A program made the translations under genes and the position numbers. Under the pieces are notes generated by a model. It saw only the letters and a program-made list of their open reading frames with translations. It was not told the DNA's origin and searched no databases. From Rhodobacter flavimaris (GTDB lineage Bacteria > Pseudomonadota > Alphaproteobacteria > Rhodobacterales > Rhodobacteraceae), in contig NZ_JAJUOS010000013.1 in assembly GCF_021378075.1 (NCBI RefSeq), positions 33,644-97,643 on the forward strand: a stretch of DNA of 64,000 nt. The letters are read 5' to 3'. Shown piece after piece: positions 34,080 through 42,216 of this stretch; within the stretch, counting starts at the first letter, position 1, and every line of letters begins with the position of its first letter.

Positions 34080-35330
34080 TCAGCCGACGATCTCGGCGGT
34101 TTCCAGAACCGCGTGCAACAGCACATCCGTGCCCGCCGCTGCCCATTCCGGGCTGATCTCCTCGGCCTCGTTATGGCTCAACCCGTCCACGCAGGGGCAC
34201 ATCACCATCGTCGCGGGTGCGACCTTGGCGGCCCAGCAGGCATCGTGCCCGGCACCCGAGATGATGTCGAGGTGGCTGTAGCCGAGCGTCTCGGCTGCCT
34301 TGCGCACGCGCCCCACCAGCTCGGGCGCGAAGGTCACCGGGTCGAAATGGCCGACCGGCTCGACGGCACAGCCCACGCCCAGGTCCTCGCAAATCACCGC
34401 CGCACGTTTCTCGATCTCGGCGCGCATTCCATCCAGCTTGGCCTGATCTGGGGAACGAATATCGACGGTGAATACCACCTTGCCCGGCAGCACGTTGCGC
34501 GAGTTCGGCGCGAATTTCACCTGCCCCACGCCGCCCACGGCATTGGGCTGGGCGGCCATCGCCACCTCTTGCACCATTTCGAAGATCCGCGCCATCGCCA
34601 GACCCGCATTCACCCGCATCGGCATGGGGGTGGAGCCAGTATGCGCCTCCTTGCCGGTCAGAGTGAACTCCAGCCACCACAGCCCCTGGCAATGGGTGAC
34701 CACGCCAATGGTCTTTTCCTTGGCCTCAAGGATCGGCCCCTGTTCGATATGCAGCTCGAAATAGGCGTGCATCTTACGCGCGCCGACCTCTTCCTCGCCT
34801 TTCCAGCTAATCCGCTCCAACTCGGCGCCGAAACTTGCGCCCTCCAGATCCGTGCGGCCATATGCGTATTCGAGCGGGATTACCCCCGCGAACACTCCCG
34901 AGGCCAGCATCGCGGGCGCAAACCGTGCGCCTTCTTCGTTGGTCCAGTTCGTCACAACAATCGGATGCTTGGTCTTGATCCCCAGATCGTTGAGCGTGCG
35001 CACCACCTCCAACGCGCCCAGAACCCCCAGCACCCCGTCGTATTTCCCGCCCGTGGGCTGGGTATCGAGATGGCTGCCGACATAGACCGGCAGGGCATCG
35101 GGGTCTTCACCGGGGCGCGTCATGAACATCGTACCCATCTGGTCCACGCCCATGCTCAGTCCCGCATCCTCGCACCATTTCCGGAACAGCGCGCGCCCCG
35201 CGGCGTCATCGTCGGTCAAGGTCTGACGGTTGCAACCACCCGCAACGCCGGGGCCGATCTTGGCCATCTCCATCAGGCTGTCCCAAAGGCGCGCGGAATT
35301 GATGCGGAGGTTCTCTCCGGGTGCGGACAT
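34080..35330 (-). CDS. Zn-dependent N-carbamoyl-beta-alanine/L-amino acid amidohydrolase (M20 family)
   Basis: A 416-residue M20 metallohydrolase. Di-zinc ligands are visible in GSHLDT and GGKYDG, the NEEG motif in NWTNEEGARF, and HIEQGP. The THLDT-QPTGG-KYDG style resembles beta-ureidopropionase and L-carbamoylase more than allantoate amidohydrolase. Expected reaction: N-carbamoyl-beta-alanine to beta-alanine, CO2 and ammonia, the last step of reductive pyrimidine breakdown. It is the first gene of the operon; its promoter must lie under the two RutR-like operators upstream. A role on allantoate for the purine genes at 48-51 kb is possible. Confidence 0.9.
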   Translation of the reverse strand: MSAPGENLRINSARLWDSLMEMAKIGPGVAGGCNRQTLTDDDAAGRALFRKWCEDAGLSMGVDQMGTMFMTRPGEDPDALPVYVGSHLDTQPTGGKYDGVLGVLGALEVVRTLNDLGIKTKHPIVVTNWTNEEGARFAPAMLASGVFAGVIPLEYAYGRTDLEGASFGAELERISWKGEEEVGARKMHAYFELHIEQGPILEAKEKTIGVVTHCQGLWWLEFTLTGKEAHTGSTPMPMRVNAGLAMARIFEMVQEVAMAAQPNAVGGVGQVKFAPNSRNVLPGKVVFTVDIRSPDQAKLDGMRAEIEKRAAVICEDLGVGCAVEPVGHFDPVTFAPELVGRVRKAAETLGYSHLDIISGAGHDACWAAKVAPATMVMCPCVDGLSHNEAEEISPEWAAAGTDVLLHAVLETAEIVG

Positions 35331-35389
35331 CGTTCATACTCCCTGTCGGCTGCGGGGCGATTTATGCCCTCTTGCGACGAATCTTTTTC

Positions 35390-35403
35390 TGACCGTATGG
35401 TCA
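35390..35403. promoter_or_regulatory. RutR-like operator 1 (TGACCGTATGGTCA)
   Basis: TGACC/GGTCA half-sites with a 4-base spacer. The E. coli RutR consensus is TTGACCAnnTGGTCAA, so the core fits. It is 60 bases before the hydrolase start on the minus strand and 58 bases before the TetR start on the plus strand. A second copy follows 33 bases away centre to centre. Confidence 0.7.
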
Positions 35404-35422
35404 GGTTCAGGGAGCCATGTTC

Positions 35423-35436
35423 TGACCATTCGGTCA
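35423..35436. promoter_or_regulatory. RutR-like operator 2 (TGACCATTCGGTCA)
   Basis: TGACC/GGTCA half-sites with a 4-base spacer, directly before the ATG at 35437 and 25 bases from the chosen TetR start at 35461. Its spacing from operator 1 is 33 bases, about three helical turns, so two dimers could bind on the same face of the DNA. It likely controls both divergent genes. Confidence 0.7.
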
Positions 35437-35460
35437 ATGGAAAATCCGGAGGGCGCGTGG

Positions 35461-36129
35461 ATGGATGATGCAGTCGGGGGCGAGCGCCCAAAAATTAGGC
35501 GAAACACGTCTGCCACACGCGCGGCCACTCGCAAGGCCAATGAAGACGCGATCCTGAAGGCCGCCGAAACGGTCTTTGCCGAGGCCGGTTTTGGCGGCGC
35601 GACCATGCAGTTGATCGCCGATATGGCGGGCCTGCCCAAGGCCAACCTGCATTACTATTTCGCCACCAAGGAAGAGCTTTACCGCAAGGTGGTCGAGCGG
35701 ATTTTCAAGATCTGGCTCAAGGCCGCCAACGCGATGGACGATGCCGCCGGCCCCGCCGAAGGGATCGGCGCCTATATCGACGCCAAGATGGAGATTTCGC
35801 GCAAATATCCCAATGGTTCCAAGGTCTGGGCCTCCGAGGTCATGCATGGAGCGCCGGTGATCCAGGACTATCTTGAAACCACGCTGCGCGAATGGACCGA
35901 GGGGCGCTGTGCCGTCATCCGGCGCTGGATCGCCGAGGGCAAGATGGCCCCGGTGGACCCCGCGCACCTGCTTTACATGCTCTGGGCAACGACCCAGCAC
36001 TATGCCGATTTCGGCCACCAGATCGAGACGCTGAACGGCGGCCCGCTAAGCAACGCCGACTGGGCCGCTGCCAAAACGAGCGTCAAGGCGATCATTCTGC
36101 GCGGCATCGGCGTTCCGCCCCCGAACTGA
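35461..36129 (+). CDS. TetR-family regulator, RutR-like C-terminal domain (paralogue 1)
   Basis: A 222-residue TetR protein. The HTH is at about residues 27-75 (AILKAAETVFAEAGFGGATMQLIADMAGLPKANLHYYF). The C-terminal domain resembles RutR (EVMHGAPVIQDYL, DPAHLLYMLWATTQHYADFGHQIE). The ATG at 35461 has GGAGGG seven bases upstream; ATG 35437 would overlap the operator and lacks a ribosome site. It is divergent from the carbamoylase-dihydropyrimidinase-importer operon across two RutR-like boxes. Less like E. coli RutR than the next regulator. Confidence 0.88.
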   Translation: MDDAVGGERPKIRRNTSATRAATRKANEDAILKAAETVFAEAGFGGATMQLIADMAGLPKANLHYYFATKEELYRKVVERIFKIWLKAANAMDDAAGPAEGIGAYIDAKMEISRKYPNGSKVWASEVMHGAPVIQDYLETTLREWTEGRCAVIRRWIAEGKMAPVDPAHLLYMLWATTQHYADFGHQIETLNGGPLSNADWAAAKTSVKAIILRGIGVPPPN

Positions 36130-36264
36130 TCACGACTCCGCGCTGCCGCCCCTGAAATAGGGGCCGCGCGGGCATTGGGGCGACGTAACGTAAGCCTGAT
36201 ACCGCAAACTGTGCAAAAAGAACAACGACCTTGGGCAGAATGCCCAGAAAACGGCGGTCTCGCG

Positions 36265-36293
36265 TTGAATCGCTAAATTTGCTAGGCTATAGG
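36265..36293 (+). promoter_or_regulatory. Candidate sigma70-type promoter of the second TetR gene
   Basis: TTGAAT at 36265-36270 and TATAGG at 36288-36293 with an ideal 17-base spacer. It starts 53 bases before the TTG start at 36318. A small inverted repeat TGGGC-AGAAT-GCCCA at 36232-36246 lies just upstream and may be an operator. Confidence 0.5.
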
Positions 36294-36317
36294 CGGCCCG
36301 GAACAGGGGGCTCCGCA

Positions 36318-36938
36318 TTGACAGACACTTCGCCGCAGCGACCGCAGACGCGCATCCAGCGCCGCAACACCGAAGCGATCCTCGAAGCCGCGCTCGAGGT
36401 CTTTTCGGCGCAGGGCTTTCGTGGCGCCACGCTTGACCAGATCGCGCAGGCCGCCGGGCTGTCGAAACCCAATCTGCTCTATTACTTCCCCTCGAAAGAG
36501 GCGATCCATATCGAGCTGCTGAGCGGGCTGATGGATATCTGGCTCGCGCCACTGCGCGCGCTGGACCCTGACGGCGACCCCAAGGCCGAAATCATGGGCT
36601 ACATGCGCCGCAAGCTCGAGATGAGCCGCGAAATGCCGCGCGAAAGCCGTCTGTTCGCCAACGAGATCCTGCAAGGCGCGCCGCGCTTCATCGAGGGGAT
36701 CGAGGGCGACCTCAAAGCGCTGGTCGACGAAAAGGCGGGCGTCATCCGCGCCTGGATCGAGGCGGGCAAGCTGGCCCCGGTCGATCCTTATCACCTGATC
36801 TTCTCGATCTGGGCACTGACCCAGCATTACGCGGATTTCGACGTGCAAGTGCGCGCGATCCTCGGCCCCGGGCATGACCCCTTCGCGGAAGCGGGGAATT
36901 TCCTTGATATGCTGTTCGAGCGGCTTCTGGCGCCCTGA
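36318..36938 (+). CDS. RutR-like TetR-family pyrimidine regulator (paralogue 2)
   Basis: A 206-residue TetR protein very close in pattern to E. coli RutR: LLYYFPSKEA, DIWLAPL, KLEMSREMPRESRLFANE, GDLKALVDEKAGVIRAWIEAGKLAPVDPYHLIFSIWALTQHYADF. RutR binds uracil or thymine and represses pyrimidine catabolism. The start is inferred as TTG at 36318, with AGGGGG upstream and behind the candidate promoter at 36265; earlier starts at 36231 or 36240 would lie upstream of that promoter. It is convergent with the small membrane gene of the preTA operon. Confidence 0.85.
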   Translation: MTDTSPQRPQTRIQRRNTEAILEAALEVFSAQGFRGATLDQIAQAAGLSKPNLLYYFPSKEAIHIELLSGLMDIWLAPLRALDPDGDPKAEIMGYMRRKLEMSREMPRESRLFANEILQGAPRFIEGIEGDLKALVDEKAGVIRAWIEAGKLAPVDPYHLIFSIWALTQHYADFDVQVRAILGPGHDPFAEAGNFLDMLFERLLAP

Positions 36939-36959
36939 GCCACGCCCCCGCCTGTGCAC

Positions 36960-37256
36960 TCAGCCCTTGGGATTGGTGCGCTCTGCCCATGCGCGATAGC
37001 GATGGATCAGTTCGGATTCGAAGATCTTGAAGATCATCCAACCGCCAAGCGAGACCGCGCCGAACAGAACGATCTCGGCCAGCTGTAAAAGCGCGCCGTC
37101 CTGAACGGCGATCAGCCCTGCGCGCCCGATCAGGTCGAAATTCGCCATCGCCATCGTGAAAAGATTGAACGAGGCGAAGGAAAGCAAAGTGGCCGCGCCA
37201 CCTGCCCCGGCGAAGAGCAAAGCGACCGGCCACCGCGTGATGTTCAGTATCTGCAT
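36960..37256 (-). CDS. Small membrane protein in the preTA operon
   Basis: A 98-residue protein with two long hydrophobic segments (about residues 9-33 and 52-75) and a short basic tail. GGGGGAGGGG precedes the ATG at 37256. It is the third gene after preT and preA, 56 bases past the preA stop. No family recognised. Association with dihydropyrimidine dehydrogenase at the membrane is only a guess. Confidence 0.7.
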   Translation of the reverse strand: MQILNITRWPVALLFAGAGGAATLLSFASFNLFTMAMANFDLIGRAGLIAVQDGALLQLAEIVLFGAVSLGGWMIFKIFESELIHRYRAWAERTNPKG

Positions 37257-37312
37257 GGCAAGCGCCCCTCCCCCGGCAGGATGCCGCGCGGCCAGAAGAG
37301 GGGCAAGCCGAA

Positions 37313-38614
37313 CTATTCCGCGGCCGGTGCGGCCATCGGGTTGTTGGGATGCGTCGTCCAGTTCGCATAGGGCGAAACCGGGCGCCCGGTGCGCGGATCG
37401 ACCTCGCCCATCGGCAGCTTGCGCATCGTGATGCAATCGACCGGGCAGACATCGACGCAGAGGTTGCAGGCCACGCACTCGTCATCCTTCACCGAATAGA
37501 CCCGATCTTCATCGACCGCGATCGCCTGGTGCGAGGTGTCCTCGCAAGCCGCATAGCAGCGGCCGCATTTGATGCAGTCGTCCTGGTTGATCTCGGCCTT
37601 GGTGACGTAATTAAGGTTGAGATACTGCCAGTCGGTAACCTTGGGCACCGCGCGCCCGACGATCTCGGCGGTCGAGGCAAAGCCCTTTTGGTCCATGTAG
37701 TCCGACAGGCCCGAGATCATCTCTTGCACGACCTTGAAGCCATAGGTCATCGCCGCAGTGCAGACCTGCACGTTGCCCGCGCCAAGCGCCATGAACTCGG
37801 CCGCGTCGCGCCAGGTGGTGACCCCGCCGATGCCCGAGATCGGTATGCCTGCGGTTTCAGCCGAACGCGCGATCTCGGCCACCATGTTCAGCGCGATGGG
37901 TTTCACCGCCGGGCCGCAATAGCCGCCATGGGTGCCCTTGCCGTCGATCATCGGCTCGGGGCAGAACTCATCAAGGTTGACCGAGGTGATCGAGTTGATC
38001 GTGTTGATCAGGCTGACCGCATCGGCGCCCCCGCGCTTGGCGGCCTCGGCCGGTTTACGGATGTCGGTGATATTGGGCGTGAGCTTCACGATGCAGGGCA
38101 TACGCGAGTGCTGTTTGACCCAGCGGGTCACCATCTCGATATATTCCGGCACCTGCCCCACGGCCGAGCCCATGCCCCGCTCGGCCATGCCATGCGGGCA
38201 GCCGAAGTTCAGCTCGACGCCGTCAGCCTCGGTTTCCTCGACACGCTTGAGGATCGCCTTCCAGCTTTCCTCGTCGCAGGGCACCATCAGGCTGACGATC
38301 AGCGCGCGGTCCTTGTAGTCGCGCTTGACCGATTTGATCTCTTGCAGGTTTACCTCAAGCGGGCGGTCCGTGATCAGTTCGATGTTGTTGATGCCAAGTA
38401 CCCGGCGGTCGGCGCCATGGATCACGCCATAGCGCGGCCCGGAAACGTTGACGACGGGCGGCCCCTCGGAGCCGAGCGTTTTCCACACGACGCCGCCCCA
38501 ACCGGCCTCAAAGGCGCGGCGGACGTTGTATTCCTTGTCGGTGGGCGGCGCCGAGGCCAGCCAGAACGGGTTCGGAGATTTGATGCCGATGAATTCGGAA
38601 CGCAGGTCAGCCAT
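37313..38614 (-). CDS. preA: NAD-dependent dihydropyrimidine dehydrogenase subunit PreA
   Basis: A 433-residue FMN-containing subunit. It has a dihydroorotate-dehydrogenase-like barrel with the active-site cysteine in LNFGCPHGMAERGMGSAVGQ and two C-terminal 4Fe-4S clusters (CIKCGRCYAAC, CVACNLCVDVCP). With PreT it reduces uracil and thymine with NADH, the first step of reductive pyrimidine breakdown. It lies 3 bases downstream of preT. The sequence fits the family from end to end. Confidence 0.95.
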   Translation of the reverse strand: MADLRSEFIGIKSPNPFWLASAPPTDKEYNVRRAFEAGWGGVVWKTLGSEGPPVVNVSGPRYGVIHGADRRVLGINNIELITDRPLEVNLQEIKSVKRDYKDRALIVSLMVPCDEESWKAILKRVEETEADGVELNFGCPHGMAERGMGSAVGQVPEYIEMVTRWVKQHSRMPCIVKLTPNITDIRKPAEAAKRGGADAVSLINTINSITSVNLDEFCPEPMIDGKGTHGGYCGPAVKPIALNMVAEIARSAETAGIPISGIGGVTTWRDAAEFMALGAGNVQVCTAAMTYGFKVVQEMISGLSDYMDQKGFASTAEIVGRAVPKVTDWQYLNLNYVTKAEINQDDCIKCGRCYAACEDTSHQAIAVDEDRVYSVKDDECVACNLCVDVCPVDCITMRKLPMGEVDPRTGRPVSPYANWTTHPNNPMAAPAAE

Positions 38615-38617
38615 GGA

Positions 38618-39955
38618 TCAGGCCCCCATCAGGTATTGGTGAATGTCTTCGGCGGCATCGCGGCCCTCGGCCACGGCCGTCACGGTCAGATCGTCGCCGC
38701 CGACGGCGCAATCGCCCCCGGCCCAGACCTTAGCGACCGAGGTGCGGCCCGCCCCGTCCACGGCAATCTTGCCGCCAGCGGTTTTGACCCCCTCGGGCAG
38801 CGGCCCAAGTGCCTGACCGATCGCGGTAAAGACCTGATCGGCCTTGAGGCGGAAGGTGTCATCAAGCTTGCGCAGCCCCGCGCTGGTCATCTCGGTGCGG
38901 GCAAATTCGACCTCAAGCCCGTCCGCAACCTTGTGGATCGCCACCGGTGCCGCGTAGGTCATGATGCGCACGCCGCTGGTGGCCGCGTGTTCCTGCTCAT
39001 GCGCCGAGGCGGGCATTTCGGCCTGGCTGCGGCGGTAGACGATGGTCGAGGTCTCGGCCCCCAGCAGTTTCGACTGCACGGCAGCATCGACGGCGGTCAT
39101 GCCGCCGCCGATCACCACCACCTTGCGCCCGATCGGCAGGGTGGCGAGGTCGGCAGATTGACGCAATTCGGCGATGAATTCGGTGGCCGGGGTGGCCAGC
39201 TCCTCACCCGGAAGGCGCAGCGCGTTGACGCCCGCAAGGCCCATGCCCAGGAAGACCGCGTCATATTCGGCCAGCAGATCCTCAAGCGTGCCATCGCCCG
39301 CGCGGCCAAGCGCCCAGTTCTGCACCACCGTGATGCCGCCGATCTGCATGAGCCAATCGACCTCGGCCTGAGCAAAGCGGCCCGGCGCCTTATACGAGGC
39401 AATGCCGTATTCATTCAGCCCGCCCTGCTTGGCGCGCGCATCATAAAGCGTGACCGAATGGCCCTTCCTCGCCAGACGGTGCGCGGCGGACAATCCCGCA
39501 GGCCCAGCCCCGACGACCGCCACGCGCTTGCCGGTCTCGGCCGCGCGAGCAAAGGGGTGGGCGCCCTTTTCCATCAGCGTATCGGTAGCGAAACGCTGCA
39601 AAAGGCCGATCTCCACCGGCTTGCCCTCGGCGGTTTCGCGCACGCAAGAGCCCTCGCAGAGGTTCTCGGTCGGGCAGACGCGGGCGCACATGCCGCCCAG
39701 AATGTTTTGCGACAGGATCGTTTTCGCCGCCGCGTCGGGCGTGCCCGTGGCGATCTGGCGGATGAACAGCGGAATGTCGATCGAGGTCGGGCAGGCGGTG
39801 ACGCAGGGCGCGTCATGGCAGAAATAACAGCGATCCGCCGCAACACGCGCCTCATGCGCGTTCAGCGGCGGCGCGACATCCGCGAAGTTCTCGCAATATT
39901 GTTCCGGCGAAAGCCGCCCCGGCACGACACCGGGTGTAAGCTGGCTTGTGGTCAC
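38618..39955 (-). CDS. preT: NAD-dependent dihydropyrimidine dehydrogenase subunit PreT
   Basis: A 445-residue FAD and Fe-S subunit of the GltD type. It has N-terminal cysteine clusters (CYFCHDAPCVTACP and CARVCPTENLCEGSC), then two dinucleotide folds (VAVVGAGPAGLSAAHRLA and KVVVIGGGMTAVDAA). It passes electrons from NADH to PreA. The start is a GTG at 39955 with GGGAGG upstream. A strong palindrome at 40008-40029 lies 53 bases before it. Confidence 0.95.
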   Translation of the reverse strand: MTTSQLTPGVVPGRLSPEQYCENFADVAPPLNAHEARVAADRCYFCHDAPCVTACPTSIDIPLFIRQIATGTPDAAAKTILSQNILGGMCARVCPTENLCEGSCVRETAEGKPVEIGLLQRFATDTLMEKGAHPFARAAETGKRVAVVGAGPAGLSAAHRLARKGHSVTLYDARAKQGGLNEYGIASYKAPGRFAQAEVDWLMQIGGITVVQNWALGRAGDGTLEDLLAEYDAVFLGMGLAGVNALRLPGEELATPATEFIAELRQSADLATLPIGRKVVVIGGGMTAVDAAVQSKLLGAETSTIVYRRSQAEMPASAHEQEHAATSGVRIMTYAAPVAIHKVADGLEVEFARTEMTSAGLRKLDDTFRLKADQVFTAIGQALGPLPEGVKTAGGKIAVDGAGRTSVAKVWAGGDCAVGGDDLTVTAVAEGRDAAEDIHQYLMGA

Positions 39956-40257
39956 GTCGGACCTCCCTGGCTGGCGTTATGTTTTTTTCCACGCTGCCAC
40001 AGGCACAAATTTTATCAAGTGGTAAAATTCAGAAAATCGCTTTCCGGGCGACATCGCCGATTTTCAGGCAGCAAGCCCCGCAAAACGGCGCTTTTTTGGG
40101 CACCATCTCCGGCCCGGCCCGCGACAAAGGATGACGCCGGGGCAGTCGTTGACGCTTTCCTCCCTCGTTCTGCTGGCGTATAACCCCCCCATATCAAGGC
40201 GCGGCCCGCATCTCAAAAGGGCCGACAAGAGAACCGACACCACCCTTCGAGGACGGC
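39956..40257. other. Divergent regulatory region between preT and accB
   Basis: A 302-base region without a gene. It holds the preT operator candidate (40008-40029) and must contain both promoters. I could not find a -35/-10 pair with good spacing for accB; a TTGACG at 40148-40153 and a TATAAC near 40180 are 24 bases apart, too far. Confidence 0.5.
40008..40029. promoter_or_regulatory. AT-rich operator candidate upstream of preT
   Basis: Inverted repeat AATTTTATC/GGTAAAATT with a 4-base gap and a single mismatch. AT-rich arms stand out against GC-rich flanks. It lies 53 bases upstream of the preT GTG and differs clearly from the TGACC boxes at 35390. It may bind the other TetR paralogue or a different regulator. 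Confidence 0.6.
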
Positions 40258-40755
40258 ATGAGTAAACATTCCCATGAAAACGACGTGGCATTCATTCAGG
40301 CGCTGGCAGAGCTTCTGAACAAGAATGAGCTGACGGAGCTTTCCGTCGTGCGCGAGTATGGCGAGGATGACAGCCTTGAGGTGCGCGTGGTCAAGCAGGC
40401 GACCGTCGTTGCCGCCCCCGCCCCGGTCTATGCCGCCGCGCCGATGGCCGCTCCGGCTGCGGCAGCCGCGCCCGCCGCAGCCGCCCCTGTCGCCGCCACC
40501 GAGGCTGACCCGGCCGCCCACCCCGGCGCCGTGACCTCGCCGATGGTTGGCACCGTTTACCTGTCGCCCGAGCCCGGCGCCTCGGCCTTCGTCAAGGTCG
40601 GCGATGCTGTCAAGGAAGGCCAGACGCTGCTGATCGTCGAAGCGATGAAGACGATGAACCACATCCCCGCACCGAAATCCGGCACCGTGAAGCGCATCCT
40701 CATTGATGACGCGGCGCCCGTCGAGTTCGGCACTCCGCTGATGATCGTCGAGTAA
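40258..40755 (+). CDS. accB: Acetyl-CoA carboxylase biotin carboxyl carrier protein
   Basis: 165 residues. A short N-terminal domain is followed by an Ala/Pro-rich flexible linker (about 60-85) and a biotinyl domain with the biotin-accepting lysine in EAMKTMNHI. It carries the carboxyl group for malonyl-CoA synthesis. The ATG at 40258 follows a GAGGA site. accC follows after 9 bases. Confidence 0.96.
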   Translation: MSKHSHENDVAFIQALAELLNKNELTELSVVREYGEDDSLEVRVVKQATVVAAPAPVYAAAPMAAPAAAAAPAAAAPVAATEADPAAHPGAVTSPMVGTVYLSPEPGASAFVKVGDAVKEGQTLLIVEAMKTMNHIPAPKSGTVKRILIDDAAPVEFGTPLMIVE

Positions 40756-40764
40756 GGGGGCCCC

Positions 40765-42111
40765 ATGTTCGACAAGATCCTGATCGCCAACCGCGGCGAG
40801 ATCGCGCTGCGCGTGATCCGCGCCTGCCGCGAGATGGGGATCGCTTCGGTCGCGGTGCACTCCACCGCCGACAGCGACGCGATGCATGTGCGCATGGCGG
40901 ACGAAAGCGTCTGCATCGGCCCGAACTCCTCGGCCGAAAGCTACCTGTCGATCCCCGCGCTGGTCGCCGCCTGCGAGATCACCGGCGCGCAGGCGATTCA
41001 CCCCGGCTATGGCTTCCTCTCCGAGAACGCGACCTTCGTTCAGGTGCTCGAAGACCACGGCATCACCTTCATCGGTCCCTCGGCGGCGCATATCCGCATC
41101 ATGGGCGATAAGATCACCGCCAAGGAGACCGCCAAGAACCTCGGGATTCCGGTGGTTCCGGGCTCGGACGGCGGTGTGCCGGATTACGAGACCGCCAAGC
41201 GCGTCGCGGCCGAGATCGGTTATCCGGTCATCATCAAGGCTACCGCCGGCGGCGGTGGTCGCGGCATGAAGGTCGCGCAGAACGAAGAGGCGCTGGAAAT
41301 CGCCTTCCGCACCGCGCGCTCCGAGGCCAAGGCCGCCTTCGGAAATGACGAGGTTTACATGGAGAAATATCTCCAGAAGCCGCGTCACATCGAGGTTCAG
41401 GTTTTCGGCGACGGCAAGGGCCGCGCCGTGCACCTGGGGGAGCGCGACTGCTCGCTCCAGCGCCGTCACCAGAAGGTCTTCGAAGAGGCCCCCGGCCCCT
41501 GCATCACCCCCGAACAGCGCGCCCGGATCGGTGGCATCTGCGCCGACGCCATGGCCGAGCTGCAATACTCGGGCGCGGGCACGATCGAGTTCCTGTTCGA
41601 GGATGGCGAGTTCTACTTCATCGAGATGAACACCCGCCTTCAGGTGGAACACCCGGTGACCGAGGCGATCTTCAGCGTCGATCTGGTGCGCGAACAGATC
41701 CGCGTGGCCGCAGGCCTGCCGATGGAATTCCGCCAGGAAGACCTGACGATCCGCGGCGCCGCGATCGAGGTGCGCATCAACGCCGAGAAGCTGCCGAACT
41801 TCAGCCCCTGCCCCGGCAAGATCACCCAGTATCACGCCCCCGGCGGGCTGGGTGTGCGGATGGATTCGGCGCTTTATGACGGCTACAAGATCCCGCCCTA
41901 TTACGACAGCCTGATCGGCAAGCTGATCGTGCATGGCCGCGACCGGGACGAGGCGCTGGCCCGACTCAGCCGCGCCCTGGGCGAGCTGATCGTGGACGGC
42001 GTCGATACCACCGTGCCGCTGTTCAACGCACTGCTGGCCGAGCCCGACATCCAGAAGGGCGACTACTCGATCCACTGGCTCGAGAAGTGGCTGGCAAAGA
42101 CCTTCGGCTGA
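40765..42111 (+). CDS. accC: Acetyl-CoA carboxylase biotin carboxylase subunit
   Basis: 448 residues of ATP-grasp biotin carboxylase. It has the N-terminal [14 protein letters not shown] motif, the glycine-rich ATP loop GGGGRGMKV near residue 163 and [14 protein letters not shown]. It carboxylates the biotin of AccB. The ATG at 40765 is preceded by AAGGGGG. A rho-independent terminator follows. Confidence 0.97.
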   Translation: MFDKILIANRGEIALRVIRACREMGIASVAVHSTADSDAMHVRMADESVCIGPNSSAESYLSIPALVAACEITGAQAIHPGYGFLSENATFVQVLEDHGITFIGPSAAHIRIMGDKITAKETAKNLGIPVVPGSDGGVPDYETAKRVAAEIGYPVIIKATAGGGGRGMKVAQNEEALEIAFRTARSEAKAAFGNDEVYMEKYLQKPRHIEVQVFGDGKGRAVHLGERDCSLQRRHQKVFEEAPGPCITPEQRARIGGICADAMAELQYSGAGTIEFLFEDGEFYFIEMNTRLQVEHPVTEAIFSVDLVREQIRVAAGLPMEFRQEDLTIRGAAIEVRINAEKLPNFSPCPGKITQYHAPGGLGVRMDSALYDGYKIPPYYDSLIGKLIVHGRDRDEALARLSRALGELIVDGVDTTVPLFNALLAEPDIQKGDYSIHWLEKWLAKTFG

Positions 42112-42118
42112 ACCCGAT

Positions 42119-42141
42119 ACGCCCCCGGAAGGGGGCGTTTT
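42119..42141 (+). terminator. Rho-independent terminator after accC
   Basis: ACGCCCCC/GGGGGCGT arms (8 bp, GGAA loop) followed by TTTT, 7 bases after the accC stop. Confidence 0.85.
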
Positions 42142-42216
42142 CATTTGCAGCAATCGGTTTGAATGCCGGGCGGAATCGGACCATGCTTGCCGCACGGGAC
42201 GATCTCGGGGACGGGC

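Noticed and set aside
34009..34146. A 46-residue N-terminal extension of dihydropyrimidinase
   Set aside because: It reads through the intergenic repeat and into the neighbouring hydrolase gene, while the ATG at 34008 gives the family N-terminus with a ribosome site.
37349..40183. A 944-codon plus-strand open frame antisense to preTA
   Set aside because: It is the mirror of two complete, well-conserved genes on the other strand. High GC keeps such shadow frames open, and its translation matches no family.
40213..42195. A 660-codon minus-strand open frame antisense to accB/accC
   Set aside because: accB and accC carry all their motifs on the plus strand, and the antisense translation is low-complexity His/Asp/Gly-rich sequence typical of shadow frames.
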